64,000 bases of DNA from a bacterium endosymbiont of Escarpia laminata (GTDB taxonomy: Bacteria > Pseudomonadota > Gammaproteobacteria > Chromatiales > Chromatiaceae). Made by a program: the position numbers and the translations under genes. Below the pieces are notes generated by a model that saw only the letters and a list, made by a program, of their open reading frames with translations, did no database searches and was not told the DNA's origin. This document shows positions 9,271-18,102 of the stretch, in pieces (position 1 is the stretch's first letter; the number at the start of each line of letters is the position of its first letter). The stretch is from NCBI GenBank assembly GCA_003660235.1, contig QGON01000068.1, positions 1 to 64,000 of the forward strand, in the 5' to 3' direction.

Positions 9271-9311
9271 ATGCGCCCCGTCCTTAATTGGATTGGGGCG
9301 CATTATTTTTC
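9271..9311 (+). terminator. Terminator-like hairpin between napB and napC
   Basis: A perfect nine-base stem, ATGCGCCCC with GGGGCGCAT (9271-9279 and 9295-9303), is followed by TATTTTT. It has the form of an intrinsic terminator inside the operon and would reduce read-through into napC, or end a napFDAGHB transcript if napC has another promoter. Confidence 0.6.
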
Positions 9312-9343
9312 CAACTATTTTTCTGTAATTCAGGTAAAAGATC

Positions 9344-9913
9344 ATGAGTAATGGCAAGAGAATGGGTGGTTTCACCCTGATTCTGATCGGAGTCGTAGCG
9401 GGTATCATCCTCTGGGGTGGTTTCAATACCGCGATGGAAGCAACGAATACTGAAGAATTTTGTATCTCCTGCCATGAGATGGAACAGGCTGTTTACCAGG
9501 AATTGCAGGAGACCATCCACTTCAGTAACAGAACCGGTGTGCGCGCCACCTGCCCGGACTGTCATGTGCCCAAGGAGTGGATCCATAAGATTATCCGCAA
9601 GATCAAGGCAAGTAACGAGCTCTACCATATGATGCTGGGTACCATTGACACAGTGGAGAAGTTCGAGGAAAAACGTCTGGAATTGGCACAGAATGTCTGG
9701 AAGGAAATGAAAGACACTGATTCCCGTGAGTGCCGCAACTGCCATAACTTCGATTCAATGGATTTTGATCGTCAGGAAGAGCGTAGTGCTGATCGGCACG
9801 ATGAAGCGATTGAAGCGGGATATACCTGTATAGACTGCCACAAGGGTATCGCACATTCACTGCCGGAAGGTTATGACCCTGCGGACGATCTGCCTGGCGA
9901 AGCTGAAGAGTAA
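9344..9913 (+). CDS. napC: Tetrahaem quinol dehydrogenase NapC
   Basis: NapC belongs to the NapC/NirT family of membrane-anchored cytochromes that oxidise quinol at the periplasmic face and pass electrons to NapB. One N-terminal membrane anchor (about residues 8-28) precedes four CxxCH sites: CISCH, CPDCH, CRNCH and CIDCH. The length is 189 residues, normal for NapC. It ends with an acidic tail. It follows napB after a 91-base gap that holds a terminator-like hairpin, so its supply may be lower than that of the other subunits. Confidence 0.94.
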   Translation: MSNGKRMGGFTLILIGVVAGIILWGGFNTAMEATNTEEFCISCHEMEQAVYQELQETIHFSNRTGVRATCPDCHVPKEWIHKIIRKIKASNELYHMMLGTIDTVEKFEEKRLELAQNVWKEMKDTDSRECRNCHNFDSMDFDRQEERSADRHDEAIEAGYTCIDCHKGIAHSLPEGYDPADDLPGEAEE

Positions 9914-10221
9914 GAGGCCATTTTAGGCGCGATTTTTGCTTGACAATAACGAAGCTTGTTCGTCAGTTAACCGGAAATCAAATGGTTAGCTGGTGTTTAA
10001 GAGAAATAAGCTGAGTAGTTTTGTCCGAAGAGTGAATGTTTTGTTCACTCTTCGGAAAAGACCAGTCAGATATTGAAGGATTTGTTTATCCATCAGATTT
10101 TCTCTTAAAAAATACGTCCTTAGCGTAACAAAACCAGAAGCACAGAAGTGCATCTGTTGTTTTGCGATAGGCTACAATCAGCAAGCCTGGAAATTTTCCA
10201 GCCACGAGAGAAGCAAATGCC
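9914..10221. other. napC-moaA spacer with a 12-bp hairpin
   Basis: This 308-base gap contains no open frame of note. A perfect 12-bp stem (10025-10036 with 10044-10055, arms CCGAAGAGTGAA and TTCACTCTTCGG) has a seven-base loop and no T-run after it. TACAAT at 10173-10178 could be a -10 element for moaA, although no good -35 lies upstream. I searched for the molybdenum cofactor riboswitch core found before some moaA genes and saw no clear match. Confidence 0.45.
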
Positions 10222-11196
10222 ATGTTGATAGACCCATTTGGTCGTAACATCGAATATCTCCGTTTGTCAGTGACAGATCGCTGTGACTTCCGCTGTTTTT
10301 ACTGCATTCCGAAAGGGTACAAGGACTTTTCTCAGCCTGACAGTTGGCTGACCCTGGATGAGGTTGAGCGTCTTGTCCGTGTTTTTTCTGAGATGGGTAT
10401 CAGCAAGGTCAGACTGACTGGCGGCGAGCCTCTGGTAAGGAAGGAGCTGCCAGAGATGGTACGCCGTATTGGTGCGCTGCCACACATAGAGGATCTCTCC
10501 CTTAGCACTAATGCATCCCAACTGGCAAAACATGCTGTTTCTCTGAAACAGAGCGGCGTGAGCCGCATCAATGTGAGCTTGGATTCATTGAATCCTGATA
10601 GCTTTCGTGAGATTACACAGGGTGATCTGGATAATGTTCTCGATGGCCTGATGGCTGCCAAAGAAGCAGGGTTAAACCCAATCAAAATTAACATGGTGGT
10701 GATGAAAGGGATTAACGACCATGAAATTGGCGAGATGGTCGATTTCTGCCTTGAGCATGATTTCACCCTCCGCTTCATTGAGACCATGCCGGTCGGTGAA
10801 ACAGGCAAGAACGCCACGGATCGATATGTCAGCTTGAAAGAGATCAAGGCTGATCTTGAAGAGCGATTTCAGCTGGAACCTGCAGTCATGCGAGGCGCAG
10901 GCCCTGCCACCTACGTCAGAGTGAAAGAGACGAACCTGCGTATTGGCTTCATTACACCCATGTCCCAGCACTTCTGCGAGAGTTGTAACCGGGTGCGTAT
11001 ATCGGTTGAAGGAACACTCTATCTCTGCCTCGGAAAGCACGACAATGCTGAATTGCGCCCTCTAATGCGACAGGGTATCAGTGATGAAGGACTGAAAGAG
11101 GTGATTTATGAAGCAATCTCCCGAAAACCCGCACGTCACGAATTCAATGAAAATCCAGGTGAGATTGTCAGGGTAATGTCCCTGACCGGCGGTTAA
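10222..11196 (+). CDS. moaA: GTP 3',8-cyclase MoaA
   Basis: MoaA is the radical SAM enzyme that rearranges GTP in the first step of molybdopterin synthesis. The N-terminal radical SAM cluster is Cys21, Cys25, Cys28 (CDFRCFYC); the second, C-terminal cluster is CESCNR with a later Cys in LYLCLGK; the protein ends in the Gly-Gly pair (SLTGG) needed by MoaA. The length of 324 residues is typical. No other moa or mob gene lies in the window, so its place after nap probably reflects the cofactor needed by NapA. Confidence 0.96.
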   Translation: MLIDPFGRNIEYLRLSVTDRCDFRCFYCIPKGYKDFSQPDSWLTLDEVERLVRVFSEMGISKVRLTGGEPLVRKELPEMVRRIGALPHIEDLSLSTNASQLAKHAVSLKQSGVSRINVSLDSLNPDSFREITQGDLDNVLDGLMAAKEAGLNPIKINMVVMKGINDHEIGEMVDFCLEHDFTLRFIETMPVGETGKNATDRYVSLKEIKADLEERFQLEPAVMRGAGPATYVRVKETNLRIGFITPMSQHFCESCNRVRISVEGTLYLCLGKHDNAELRPLMRQGISDEGLKEVIYEAISRKPARHEFNENPGEIVRVMSLTGG

Positions 11197-11217
11197 TCGC
11201 TGGCCAGGGTAAAAATA

Positions 11218-11388
11218 CTAACCTAGTGGTGATACCCAGTAGGGATTAACCATTGCCGTCCGAGGCGAATGTTTCACAACCTGTTCGTGCCCGACATCCT
11301 GTAACATCAAGGGGCGGTCTGCTCGACTTGAAGTCTGCCAGACCAAGGTCAATGAAAAAGCAACTGCCAACGCAAGCAGATATTTCAT
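11218..11388 (-). CDS. Small exported protein of 56 residues
   Basis: I do not recognise this protein. The frame encodes 56 residues beginning MKYLLALAVAFSLTLVW, a typical signal peptide (positive Lys, hydrophobic core, possible cleavage near SRA-DRP), leaving a mature peptide of about 32 residues that ends NPYWVSPLG. GGAGG lies six bases before the ATG, one of the best ribosome binding sites in the window, and a small hairpin lies immediately before it. The stop lies 22 bases after the end of moaA, which is convergent. Longer open frames across the same DNA on both strands lack such signals. A secreted peptide is inferred; no function can be given. Confidence 0.6.
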   Translation of the reverse strand: MKYLLALAVAFSLTLVWQTSSRADRPLMLQDVGHEQVVKHSPRTAMVNPYWVSPLG

Positions 11389-11401
11389 TATGTCCTCCGA
11401 A

Positions 11402-11419
11402 AAATGCCAATCGGCATTT
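11402..11419 (-). promoter_or_regulatory. Leader hairpin before the 56-residue gene
   Basis: Read on the minus strand, AAATGCC and GGCATTT pair around a four-base loop and are followed by a T-run ending three bases before the GGAGG ribosome binding site. The layout resembles a small terminator placed in a 5' leader, or a structure that ends an upstream minus-strand transcript. Either would affect expression of the small gene. Confidence 0.4.
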
Positions 11420-11628
11420 ATGCTCCAGCTCTTGCGGCCGGTTACCTATTCTTTTTGTATCGCGGCGCCAATATAGAACATTTATTCCCGTATGGCTACT
11501 GCGGAAATTGAAAAAAGTGAGACTTGTCTCCAAGTTACCTACTTGTAGACTGTTGTGGGGGCAATATCTTCCTGTTCGACGGATTTTTCTGCATTTGCGT
11601 TGAAAACGGACGAAAGATGGGCAGGCTA

Positions 11629-11922
11629 TTATTGGCGGTGAACCACAGAGTTCAAGACATATTCGCGTTCAAAAAAAACTGAAAAGTCCGCATAGTCCCA
11701 GCGTGTGATTGGTGGAAAACCCACCCAGGGATGTTCCATGGCAGGCTCTCCAAAAGCTGTTTTGACCTGTTTCATCGTCATGCCGCGATTTGGACGAGGA
11801 ATCCCCTCTTCGCTGTTGAGCGGTGCCTCATTAATAGCGTCGAGGAGCAATACATCAGAGTGAGCGGGGGTGGCCGCAATCAGCAGACTGGCTGCAAGAA
11901 AGAGCGAAATTGTGAATCTCAT
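11629..11922 (-). CDS. Small exported protein, BamE/SmpA-like pattern
   Basis: The 97-residue product begins MRFTISLFLAASLLIAATPA, a Sec signal peptide with probable cleavage at AHS-DV. The mature part holds GMTMKQVKTAFGEP and then ITRWDYADFSVFF, a pattern like the two halves of the small BamE/SmpA fold (a GMT-x-VxxxxGxP helix and an amphipathic strand pair), but the similarity is by eye only and there is no lipobox. I start at the ATG with AGGAG upstream; the frame is open 13 codons further. It diverges from lolC, 120 bases away, and runs towards the 56-residue gene. Confidence 0.7.
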   Translation of the reverse strand: MRFTISLFLAASLLIAATPAHSDVLLLDAINEAPLNSEEGIPRPNRGMTMKQVKTAFGEPAMEHPWVGFPPITRWDYADFSVFFEREYVLNSVVHRQ

Positions 11923-12042
11923 CAGGAACAACTCCTTAAGGCCTGTTTGCATTGTCTGCAATCTAAAAATAAATATAGCACTCTTGCCTAACTATAGAAA
12001 ACTTGGGGTCTTTTAATGCCTATTGTGGTTTAATGCCAGGCT

Positions 12043-13290
12043 ATGTATAGACCCCTCGAACTCTTCATCGGGATGCGATATACGCGGGCGAAACGGCGTA
12101 ATCATTTCATCTCGTTCATCTCTACGATCTCCATGCTCGGCATCATGTTGGGTGTGATTGCGCTGATTGTCGTGCTCTCAGTTATGAACGGCTTTCACAA
12201 GGAAGTCCGTGAACGTATTCTCGGAATGGCGTCACATGCCACTATTTCTGCAGTGCGGGGCGGCCTCAAGGACTGGCGCGAGGTGGAAGCAATGGCGGGA
12301 AAGAACCCCCATGTCATTGGACGTGCGCCTTATGTCGAAGGGCAGGGCATGCTTATCAATGGTCAGAAGGTTAGCGGTGTGTTGCTACGAGGGATTCTGC
12401 CTGCGGAAGAGGGCAAGGTTTCCGATGTGGTGACTGCCATGAAGATAGGGAGTGTCGACGACCTTAAGCCGGGCAGCTATGGGATTATCCTGGGGCAGGA
12501 ACTTGCCTACCTGCTTGGCATCGGGGTGGGGGAGAAGGTGACGCTGGTCACGCCGCAGATCAATGTCACGCCCGCAGGTATCATGCCGCGTCTGAAAAGG
12601 TTTACGGTGAGCGGCATCTTCGAGGTCGGCATGGGTGAATACGACAGAGGCGTGGCACTTCTTCACCTGCAGGATGCTGCTAAACTGATGCGCCTCAACG
12701 ACAGCGTGACCGGTGTGCGTCTGAAGTTGGATGACCTCTATCTGGCGCCGAAGGTTTCCAGGGAACTGGCCCTCAAGATGGGAGGTTACTACCGCATCAG
12801 TGACTGGACCATGCAACACCGCAATTTCTTTGCCGCGCTACAGACCGAAAAACGCATGATGTCGATTATTCTTTCGCTGATTGTGGCGGTGGCCGCGTTT
12901 AATATCGTTTCGACTCTGGTGATGGTGGTTACCGATAAGCAGGCCGACATTGCCATTCTGCGAACGTTGGGCGCTTCACCGGGCACTATTATGGGGATTT
13001 TTATGGTTCAGGGTGCGGCTATCGGCTTTGTCGGCAATATCCTCGGCATGATCGGTGGGCTGTTACTGGCGATCAATGTAGAGGCGATCGTCAGCTGGGT
13101 CGAAGATGTATTCAATATCGATTTTCTCGATCCTAGCATCTACTACATCAGCGAGCTCCCTTCCGATCCGCATATGGAGGATATCCTCTTCATCGGCGTT
13201 ACAGCGTTTCTGATCACTCTGCTGGCAACCCTCTATCCAGCCTGGAAAGCCTCCCGCACCCAACCGGCTGAGGCGCTGCGCTATGAGTAG
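12043..13290 (+). CDS. lolC: Lipoprotein-releasing ABC transporter permease, LolC/LolE family
   Basis: This 415-residue inner-membrane protein is the permease of the Lol exporter, which extracts outer-membrane lipoproteins from the inner membrane and hands them to LolA. It shows the family layout: first membrane helix (about residues 20-50, [17 protein letters not shown]), a large periplasmic domain, and three C-terminal helices forming an FtsX-like domain ending [14 protein letters not shown]. Only one permease gene precedes lolD, so a homodimer-type (LolF-like) exporter is possible unless a second gene lies elsewhere. lolD overlaps it by eight bases. Confidence 0.93.
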   Translation: MYRPLELFIGMRYTRAKRRNHFISFISTISMLGIMLGVIALIVVLSVMNGFHKEVRERILGMASHATISAVRGGLKDWREVEAMAGKNPHVIGRAPYVEGQGMLINGQKVSGVLLRGILPAEEGKVSDVVTAMKIGSVDDLKPGSYGIILGQELAYLLGIGVGEKVTLVTPQINVTPAGIMPRLKRFTVSGIFEVGMGEYDRGVALLHLQDAAKLMRLNDSVTGVRLKLDDLYLAPKVSRELALKMGGYYRISDWTMQHRNFFAALQTEKRMMSIILSLIVAVAAFNIVSTLVMVVTDKQADIAILRTLGASPGTIMGIFMVQGAAIGFVGNILGMIGGLLLAINVEAIVSWVEDVFNIDFLDPSIYYISELPSDPHMEDILFIGVTAFLITLLATLYPAWKASRTQPAEALRYE

Positions 13291-13975
13291 TCAGGAAATA
13301 GTGCTACAGGCGGAGGGTGTCGTACGAACCTTCTCCCAGGGGGATCTGCGAGTAGAAGTGCTGCGTGGTGTCGATATGATCGTACGGTGGGGCGAACGGA
13401 TCGCGATTGTCGGCAGTTCCGGATCGGGCAAGAGTACACTGCTGCACTGTCTGGGTGGTCTGGATCAGCCGAATGGGGGGCAGGTACTGCTTTCCGGAGT
13501 GGATCTGTTGTCATTGAGCGAGCGGGCAAAGGGAAAACTGCGTAATCAAAAATTGGGCTTCGTCTACCAGTTTCACCACTTGTTGGCTGAATTCACCGCC
13601 TTGGAAAATGTCGCCATGCCACTGCTTATCGGTGGGTATAAAGTTGCTGATGCGAGCAGAAAGGCAAAGGAGATCCTCGAAAGGGTAGGCCTCGGCGCAA
13701 GAATTCAACATAAGCCCAGTGAATTGTCCGGCGGAGAAAGACAGCGCGCGGCACTGGCCCGGGCGCTGGTTCACTCACCAGCCTGTGTGCTGGCTGATGA
13801 ACCTACGGGCAATCTGGATCGGCGCACTGCTGAGCATGTCTATGAACTGATGCTGGAACTCAACCGGGAGCAGGGTACCAGTTTCGTGATCGTAACCCAT
13901 GATCCTGACCTGGCTGCCCGCATGGATCACACCTGGCAGCTGATTGATGGCTGCTTGAGAACAGAGAAATCCTAG
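13283..13975 (+). CDS. lolD: Lipoprotein-releasing ABC transporter ATPase LolD
   Basis: LolD is the cytoplasmic ATPase that powers lipoprotein release by the LolC/E permease. All ABC motifs are present: Walker [12 protein letters not shown]-loop (VYQFHHLL), signature [15 protein letters not shown], Walker [12 protein letters not shown] and the H-loop His in IVTHDPDLA. The length is 230 residues, as usual. Its ATG lies inside the end of lolC, consistent with translational coupling. It belongs to the MacB/FtsE-like subgroup of ABC ATPases, and the neighbour decides the assignment to LolD. Confidence 0.95.
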   Translation: MSSQEIVLQAEGVVRTFSQGDLRVEVLRGVDMIVRWGERIAIVGSSGSGKSTLLHCLGGLDQPNGGQVLLSGVDLLSLSERAKGKLRNQKLGFVYQFHHLLAEFTALENVAMPLLIGGYKVADASRKAKEILERVGLGARIQHKPSELSGGERQRAALARALVHSPACVLADEPTGNLDRRTAEHVYELMLELNREQGTSFVIVTHDPDLAARMDHTWQLIDGCLRTEKS

Positions 13976-14072
13976 GAGTCTGTCGGGTTAGGTGGATCGT
14001 GACGAGTAAGGTGGGAAATCGAGGACGGTTTTTCGATCTTTTGAGGCGAATGTGGACCTATTCCCAGAACCT

Positions 14073-14588
14073 TTATGAATGGCGGTGACTGCGCTGTTTC
14101 CACTGGTTGATTACATGCCGGCGCCAAAGGCCCCGAATGGTGAGGTAACCGGCCAGGGAAAAAAAACTGCCGCAGATGAGACAGCCCAACAGGAAGGGCG
14201 CCCAAACCCCATCGAGACCGTTTTGCAGCCACTCAACACTGAACTCAAAGGCCTGTGTCTCATTCGGTGAGCCGAGCACCGTGGTACCCACCAGATAGGC
14301 GAAAAAGAAGATCGGCGGGATAGTGATCGGATTGGTGATCCAGACAAGCGCAACGGATAACGGCAGGTTGACCCGAAAGATGATTGCGGCACCCGCGGCA
14401 AGCAGCATCTGAAAGGGTACTGGCACAAAGGCCATAAAGAGTCCCACCGCAAAGGCCCCCGCTGCCGATCGACGGTTCAGGTGCCATAGATTTGCATCGT
14501 GCAGCAATGCACCGAACATCCGCAGATGCTTATGGTTGCGGATGGTGTCATGGTCAGGTGTAATGCGTTTTATCAGATGTTTTGGCAT
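14073..14588 (-). CDS. DUF2062 membrane protein
   Basis: The 171-residue protein carries the DUF2062 pattern: LWHLNRRSAAGAFAVGLF with several helices, the conserved VWITNPIT segment, and a final helix near FFSLAGYLTIRGLW. Three or so membrane segments are visible. Family function is not established. It lies on the minus strand between lolD and comEC, both on the plus strand. In other gammaproteobacteria a DUF2062 gene is often found between these same genes, which supports the reading. Confidence 0.85.
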   Translation of the reverse strand: MPKHLIKRITPDHDTIRNHKHLRMFGALLHDANLWHLNRRSAAGAFAVGLFMAFVPVPFQMLLAAGAAIIFRVNLPLSVALVWITNPITIPPIFFFAYLVGTTVLGSPNETQAFEFSVEWLQNGLDGVWAPFLLGCLICGSFFSLAGYLTIRGLWRRHVINQWKQRSHRHS

Positions 14589-14698
14589 GACTTCCGCGAA
14601 GATAATACGTTGGGATCTGTGCGGTTAATACTATTGAATCACGGTGGAGCAGGAAGCGCCACAAAAAGCTGCTGAAGTTTTCATGACAGGGATGTTTC

Positions 14699-16993
14699 AT
14701 GACATTTATTCTGCTCGCCTTCGTCACCGGAACAGCACTCTTCCAGCTGTTGCCGGTGTTGCCTGAACCTGCCTGGTTCGCCGCTGCTGCAGCGATTCCT
14801 CTATTCTGGGTTTCACGTCTTACGAAGCTCCTGTCTGCACTGCTTGCCGGTGGGCTTTGGGCCTTTCTCTTTGCCTGGCTCCAGCTTTCACAGGCAATGC
14901 CATTTTCACTCGAAGGGGAAACCCTCATTGTCACCGGCACTGTTGCCTCTCTCCCTAAACAGACATCAACCATCAATCGATTTGAGTTTGAGCTGGAGAC
15001 GGTGCAGTCGAGGCGTGGTGATGAGTCTCTGCAGGGGCGGGTTCGACTCAACTGGTATCGTTTTGACGGAGTCTTGCTTCCTGGGCAGCGCTGGCAGTTG
15101 CAGGTCAGACTGAAAAGACCCAGAGGATTGCAGAATCCAGCAGGGTTCGACTATGAAAAATGGCTCTACAGCCGCAGAATTCGCGCCACAGGTTATGTAC
15201 AACACAGTACCGATAACCAATTGATAGGTGATGCTGATTTCAGCTACATGATCGACCGTGTACGCCATCGAATCGGCAGTGAAATAGAGCAGTTGGTAGA
15301 GTCGCAAAAGTCATCAGGTCTGATTCGTGCTTTGGCGATTGGTGATCGGGGTGGAATCTCCAACAGTGACTGGGAGGCCTTTACCCGAACCGGCACCAAC
15401 CATCTCATTGCAATCTCCGGACTTCACATCGGCATTGTAGCGGGTCTGATGTTCTTTCTTGGTCAGTGGTTGTGGCGACAATGGCCGAATTGGATGTTGT
15501 GGCTGCCAGCGCCAAAAGCCGGTGCAATATCCGGGTTATTGGGTGGGACCATATATGCCATGTTGGCCGGTTTTTCCCTTCCTACCCAGCGGGCTTTGAT
15601 TATGCTCTATCTGGTGCTTGGGGCAACATTGTTTGGGCGCACCCCTGTGATTAGCCGTTCTTTCAGTATGGCGCTCTTTCTTGTGATCCTGCTTGATCCG
15701 GCAGCAACGCTCTCTGCCGGATTTTGGCTCTCCTTCGGGGCAGTTGGTGTGATTCTGCTATCGGTAACCGGGCGGATCGGACGGCCGACAGGTTGGCACC
15801 AATGGGGTCGAGTTCAATGGGTGGTTGCACTGGGGCTGGCCCCCTTACTCTTTATCCAGTTTGGACGGGCATCTCTGGTCGCCCCCCTGGTCAATCTACT
15901 GCTGGTGCCCTGGTTTACCCTCGTATTGGTGCCCCTGATACTTTTTGGGTTGCCGCTATTGAGCTTTCCAGCGGCAGCGGATTTGTGGGCGAAGCTGACG
16001 GAACTCTGCGTCATTTATACATTGGTGACTATCGAATGGGCGGCCAATATCAGTTTTGCCGCACTATTTCTACCTGACCAGCCACTCTGGATCTGGGCTG
16101 GGGCGATGGGGGGGATAGTGCTATTTCTCCTGCCTGGAGGCTTGCCGGTGCGCGGGGTTGGTATGTTACTGTTACTGCCTCTGATATTCAGTTCCCCGCA
16201 GCGTCCACCTCCGGGCGGATTCAGACTCACCCTGCTTGATGTGGGGCAGGGGTTGTCTGTGGTAGTGGAAACCGCGCGGCACCAGCTTGTCTACGACACA
16301 GGCCCCGCTTTTCCTTCCGGATTCAATACCGCAGAGGCTGCGCTCCTGCCCTATCTCCACAGCCGGGGTATAGAGCAGATAGACCGACTGGTGGTAAGCA
16401 ATGGCGATCAGGACCATGCCGGCGGCGTAGCCCCCTTGCTCAAGGGGATAAAGGTGGTGGATCTGATCGGGGGCGAATCTATGGCTGTTCCCAATTTCCG
16501 CTACTGCCGCTCCGGTATGTCGTGGCAGTGGGATGGCGTCTCATTCGAGATACTGCATCCGGATGGGAGCGAAAAATTTCACACGGGCAATAATGCCTCC
16601 TGCGTATTGAGAGTCGTGGGAAGCGGTGGGTCATTACTGATTCCCGGTGATGTAGAGCAACAGGCGGAGGAATGGCTGGTAGAGAGATATGGCCGGGATC
16701 TGAAAAGCGATGTTCTGATCGCACCGCATCACGGCTCTGCGACATCCTCGACCCTGCCGTTTGTCGATAGGGTGAGACCGGAATATGTGCTGTTCCCAAC
16801 CGGATACAGAAACCGGTTTGGTTTTCCCAAAGCGGATGTTCAACAGCGTTGGCGCGATATCGGGTCCAAGCTGCTCAACAGCGCGGAGGAGGGTGCCATT
16901 CAAATTGATTTTCATCCGGAATCCGGGCTCGGGAGGCCCTATCGCCTTCGTCGGGAGAGGCGTCACTACTGGAGCACCTCTTGGAATGAGTGA
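14699..16993 (+). CDS. comEC: DNA uptake channel protein ComEC/Rec2
   Basis: ComEC forms the inner-membrane channel that imports single-stranded DNA during natural transformation. Domains in order: N-terminal helices and an OB-like DUF4131 region (about residues 20-180), the Competence channel domain with many helices (about 200-490, NHLIAISGLHIGIVAGL), and a metallo-beta-lactamase-like domain (about 510-750) with DQDHAGG and PHHGS metal-site motifs. The first motif has Asn-Gly-Asp where many hydrolases have His-x-His. At 764 residues it is complete. It ends 73 bases before exbB. Presence of ComEC alone does not prove competence. Confidence 0.94.
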   Translation: MTFILLAFVTGTALFQLLPVLPEPAWFAAAAAIPLFWVSRLTKLLSALLAGGLWAFLFAWLQLSQAMPFSLEGETLIVTGTVASLPKQTSTINRFEFELETVQSRRGDESLQGRVRLNWYRFDGVLLPGQRWQLQVRLKRPRGLQNPAGFDYEKWLYSRRIRATGYVQHSTDNQLIGDADFSYMIDRVRHRIGSEIEQLVESQKSSGLIRALAIGDRGGISNSDWEAFTRTGTNHLIAISGLHIGIVAGLMFFLGQWLWRQWPNWMLWLPAPKAGAISGLLGGTIYAMLAGFSLPTQRALIMLYLVLGATLFGRTPVISRSFSMALFLVILLDPAATLSAGFWLSFGAVGVILLSVTGRIGRPTGWHQWGRVQWVVALGLAPLLFIQFGRASLVAPLVNLLLVPWFTLVLVPLILFGLPLLSFPAAADLWAKLTELCVIYTLVTIEWAANISFAALFLPDQPLWIWAGAMGGIVLFLLPGGLPVRGVGMLLLLPLIFSSPQRPPPGGFRLTLLDVGQGLSVVVETARHQLVYDTGPAFPSGFNTAEAALLPYLHSRGIEQIDRLVVSNGDQDHAGGVAPLLKGIKVVDLIGGESMAVPNFRYCRSGMSWQWDGVSFEILHPDGSEKFHTGNNASCVLRVVGSGGSLLIPGDVEQQAEEWLVERYGRDLKSDVLIAPHHGSATSSTLPFVDRVRPEYVLFPTGYRNRFGFPKADVQQRWRDIGSKLLNSAEEGAIQIDFHPESGLGRPYRLRRERRHYWSTSWNE

Positions 16994-17065
16994 ACTCGTT
17001 CCCTTTCGGATCTATGCACAGATACAGTATGATTATCAGTAGATTCCCAAGAGGTCCAGACTACA

Positions 17066-17686
17066 GTGTTTGAATTTGTAAAAGCAGGCGGATGGCTCAT
17101 GGCTCCCATTATTGCCTGTTCCATCGTTGCCCTGGCGATCGTTCTGGAGCGATTCTGGTCCCTTCGCCGTAGGCGGGTGATGCCGGCGATTTTGATGCGG
17201 CAACTTTGGCAACTGCACAAAGACAATCAACTCGAGCGTGCCGATCTGGAAAAATTACGCAAAAGCTCTCCCTTGGGGAGGATTCTTGCCGCCGGCATGG
17301 TGAATCGTCACCACTCCAAAGAGATCATGAAAGAGAGCATTGAAGAGGTGGGACGCCAGGTTGTGCTGGAACTTGAACGCTACCTCAACACGTTGGGTAC
17401 CATCGCATCCATTTCGCCGCTGCTGGGATTGTTGGGTACGGTATTTGGAATGATCAAGGTATTCAGCGCCATTGTGACCGCAGGTGTCGGCGATCCGGGC
17501 ATATTGGCAGGCGGCATTTCCGAAGCATTGATAACCACGGCGGCCGGCCTCTCTGTCGCCATTCCCAGTCTGATGTTCCATCGCTATTTCACCGGGCTTG
17601 TCGATAAGCTGGTGTTGGGTATGGAGGAGCAGGCACTAAAACTGGTGGAGGTGATCCACGGTGAGCGGGAACGGGTCTCCGGGTGA
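17066..17686 (+). CDS. exbB: ExbB/TolQ-family proton channel subunit
   Basis: This 206-residue MotA/TolQ/ExbB protein has three membrane helices: about residues 10-30, and a pair in the second half with the conserved TIASISPLLGLLGTVFGMI and GISEALITTAAGLSVAIPS stretches. With the next gene it forms a proton-driven energiser of the ExbBD class. It starts at GTG 17066, with GAGG some 11 bases upstream. It overlaps exbD by four bases (GTGA). The window also has a separate TolQ, so this copy serves some other partner; no tonB lies next to it, as is usual for this lpxK-linked pair. Confidence 0.9.
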   Translation: MFEFVKAGGWLMAPIIACSIVALAIVLERFWSLRRRRVMPAILMRQLWQLHKDNQLERADLEKLRKSSPLGRILAAGMVNRHHSKEIMKESIEEVGRQVVLELERYLNTLGTIASISPLLGLLGTVFGMIKVFSAIVTAGVGDPGILAGGISEALITTAAGLSVAIPSLMFHRYFTGLVDKLVLGMEEQALKLVEVIHGERERVSG

Positions 17687-18102
17687 ACCTGCGGCCGCAC
17701 CGGAAAAAAGCCATTGAGGTCGATATCACGCCGTTGATCGACGTGGTTTTCCTGCTGCTGATCTTCTTCATGGTCTCGACCACCTTCGACCGGGAGACCC
17801 AGATTAAGGTTGAGCTGCCGGAAGCTGCCGGAGAAGAGGCGCAGACAACGGCGGATATGCTCGATATCACCATTGATGCGTCGGGTACCTTCTACGTCAA
17901 TCAGCAGGAAGTCATCAATACCGAGATCGAAACCCTGAAAAAGGCCATCATAAAAGCCGCAGGGGGGAAGAAAGATCTTCCGGTGATCATCAATGCTGAC
18001 GCCAAAACGCCCCACCAATCGGTGATGACGGTGATGGATGCAGCAAGCCAGCTCGGTTTTCTGCACATGACTTTTGCCGCGCATAAGCCGAAGAATCCTT
18101 GA
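17683..18102 (+). CDS. exbD: ExbD/TolR-family energiser subunit
   Basis: This is the 139-residue partner of the upstream ExbB: a short cytoplasmic start, one membrane helix carrying the protonatable Asp (ITPLIDVVFLLLIFFMV), and a periplasmic domain. It uses a GTG start overlapping the exbB stop, and its own stop overlaps the lpxK start (TTGA). Such tight packing with lipid A and KDO genes is the conserved gammaproteobacterial arrangement and suggests an envelope role, though the transported substrate is not shown by sequence. Confidence 0.9.
   Translation: MNLRPHRKKAIEVDITPLIDVVFLLLIFFMVSTTFDRETQIKVELPEAAGEEAQTTADMLDITIDASGTFYVNQQEVINTEIETLKKAIIKAAGGKKDLPVIINADAKTPHQSVMTVMDAASQLGFLHMTFAAHKPKNP

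Noticed and set aside
9914-10221. Molybdenum cofactor riboswitch before moaA
   Set aside because: The conserved core segments could not be aligned by eye; only a simple hairpin is present.
11246-11533. 95-codon minus-strand frame over the 56-residue gene
   Set aside because: A different frame from the 56-residue gene, with poor start and no signal peptide or family pattern.
11253-11603. 116-codon plus-strand frame downstream of moaA
   Set aside because: No ribosome binding site, no recognisable protein pattern, and it covers the minus-strand gene with strong expression signals.
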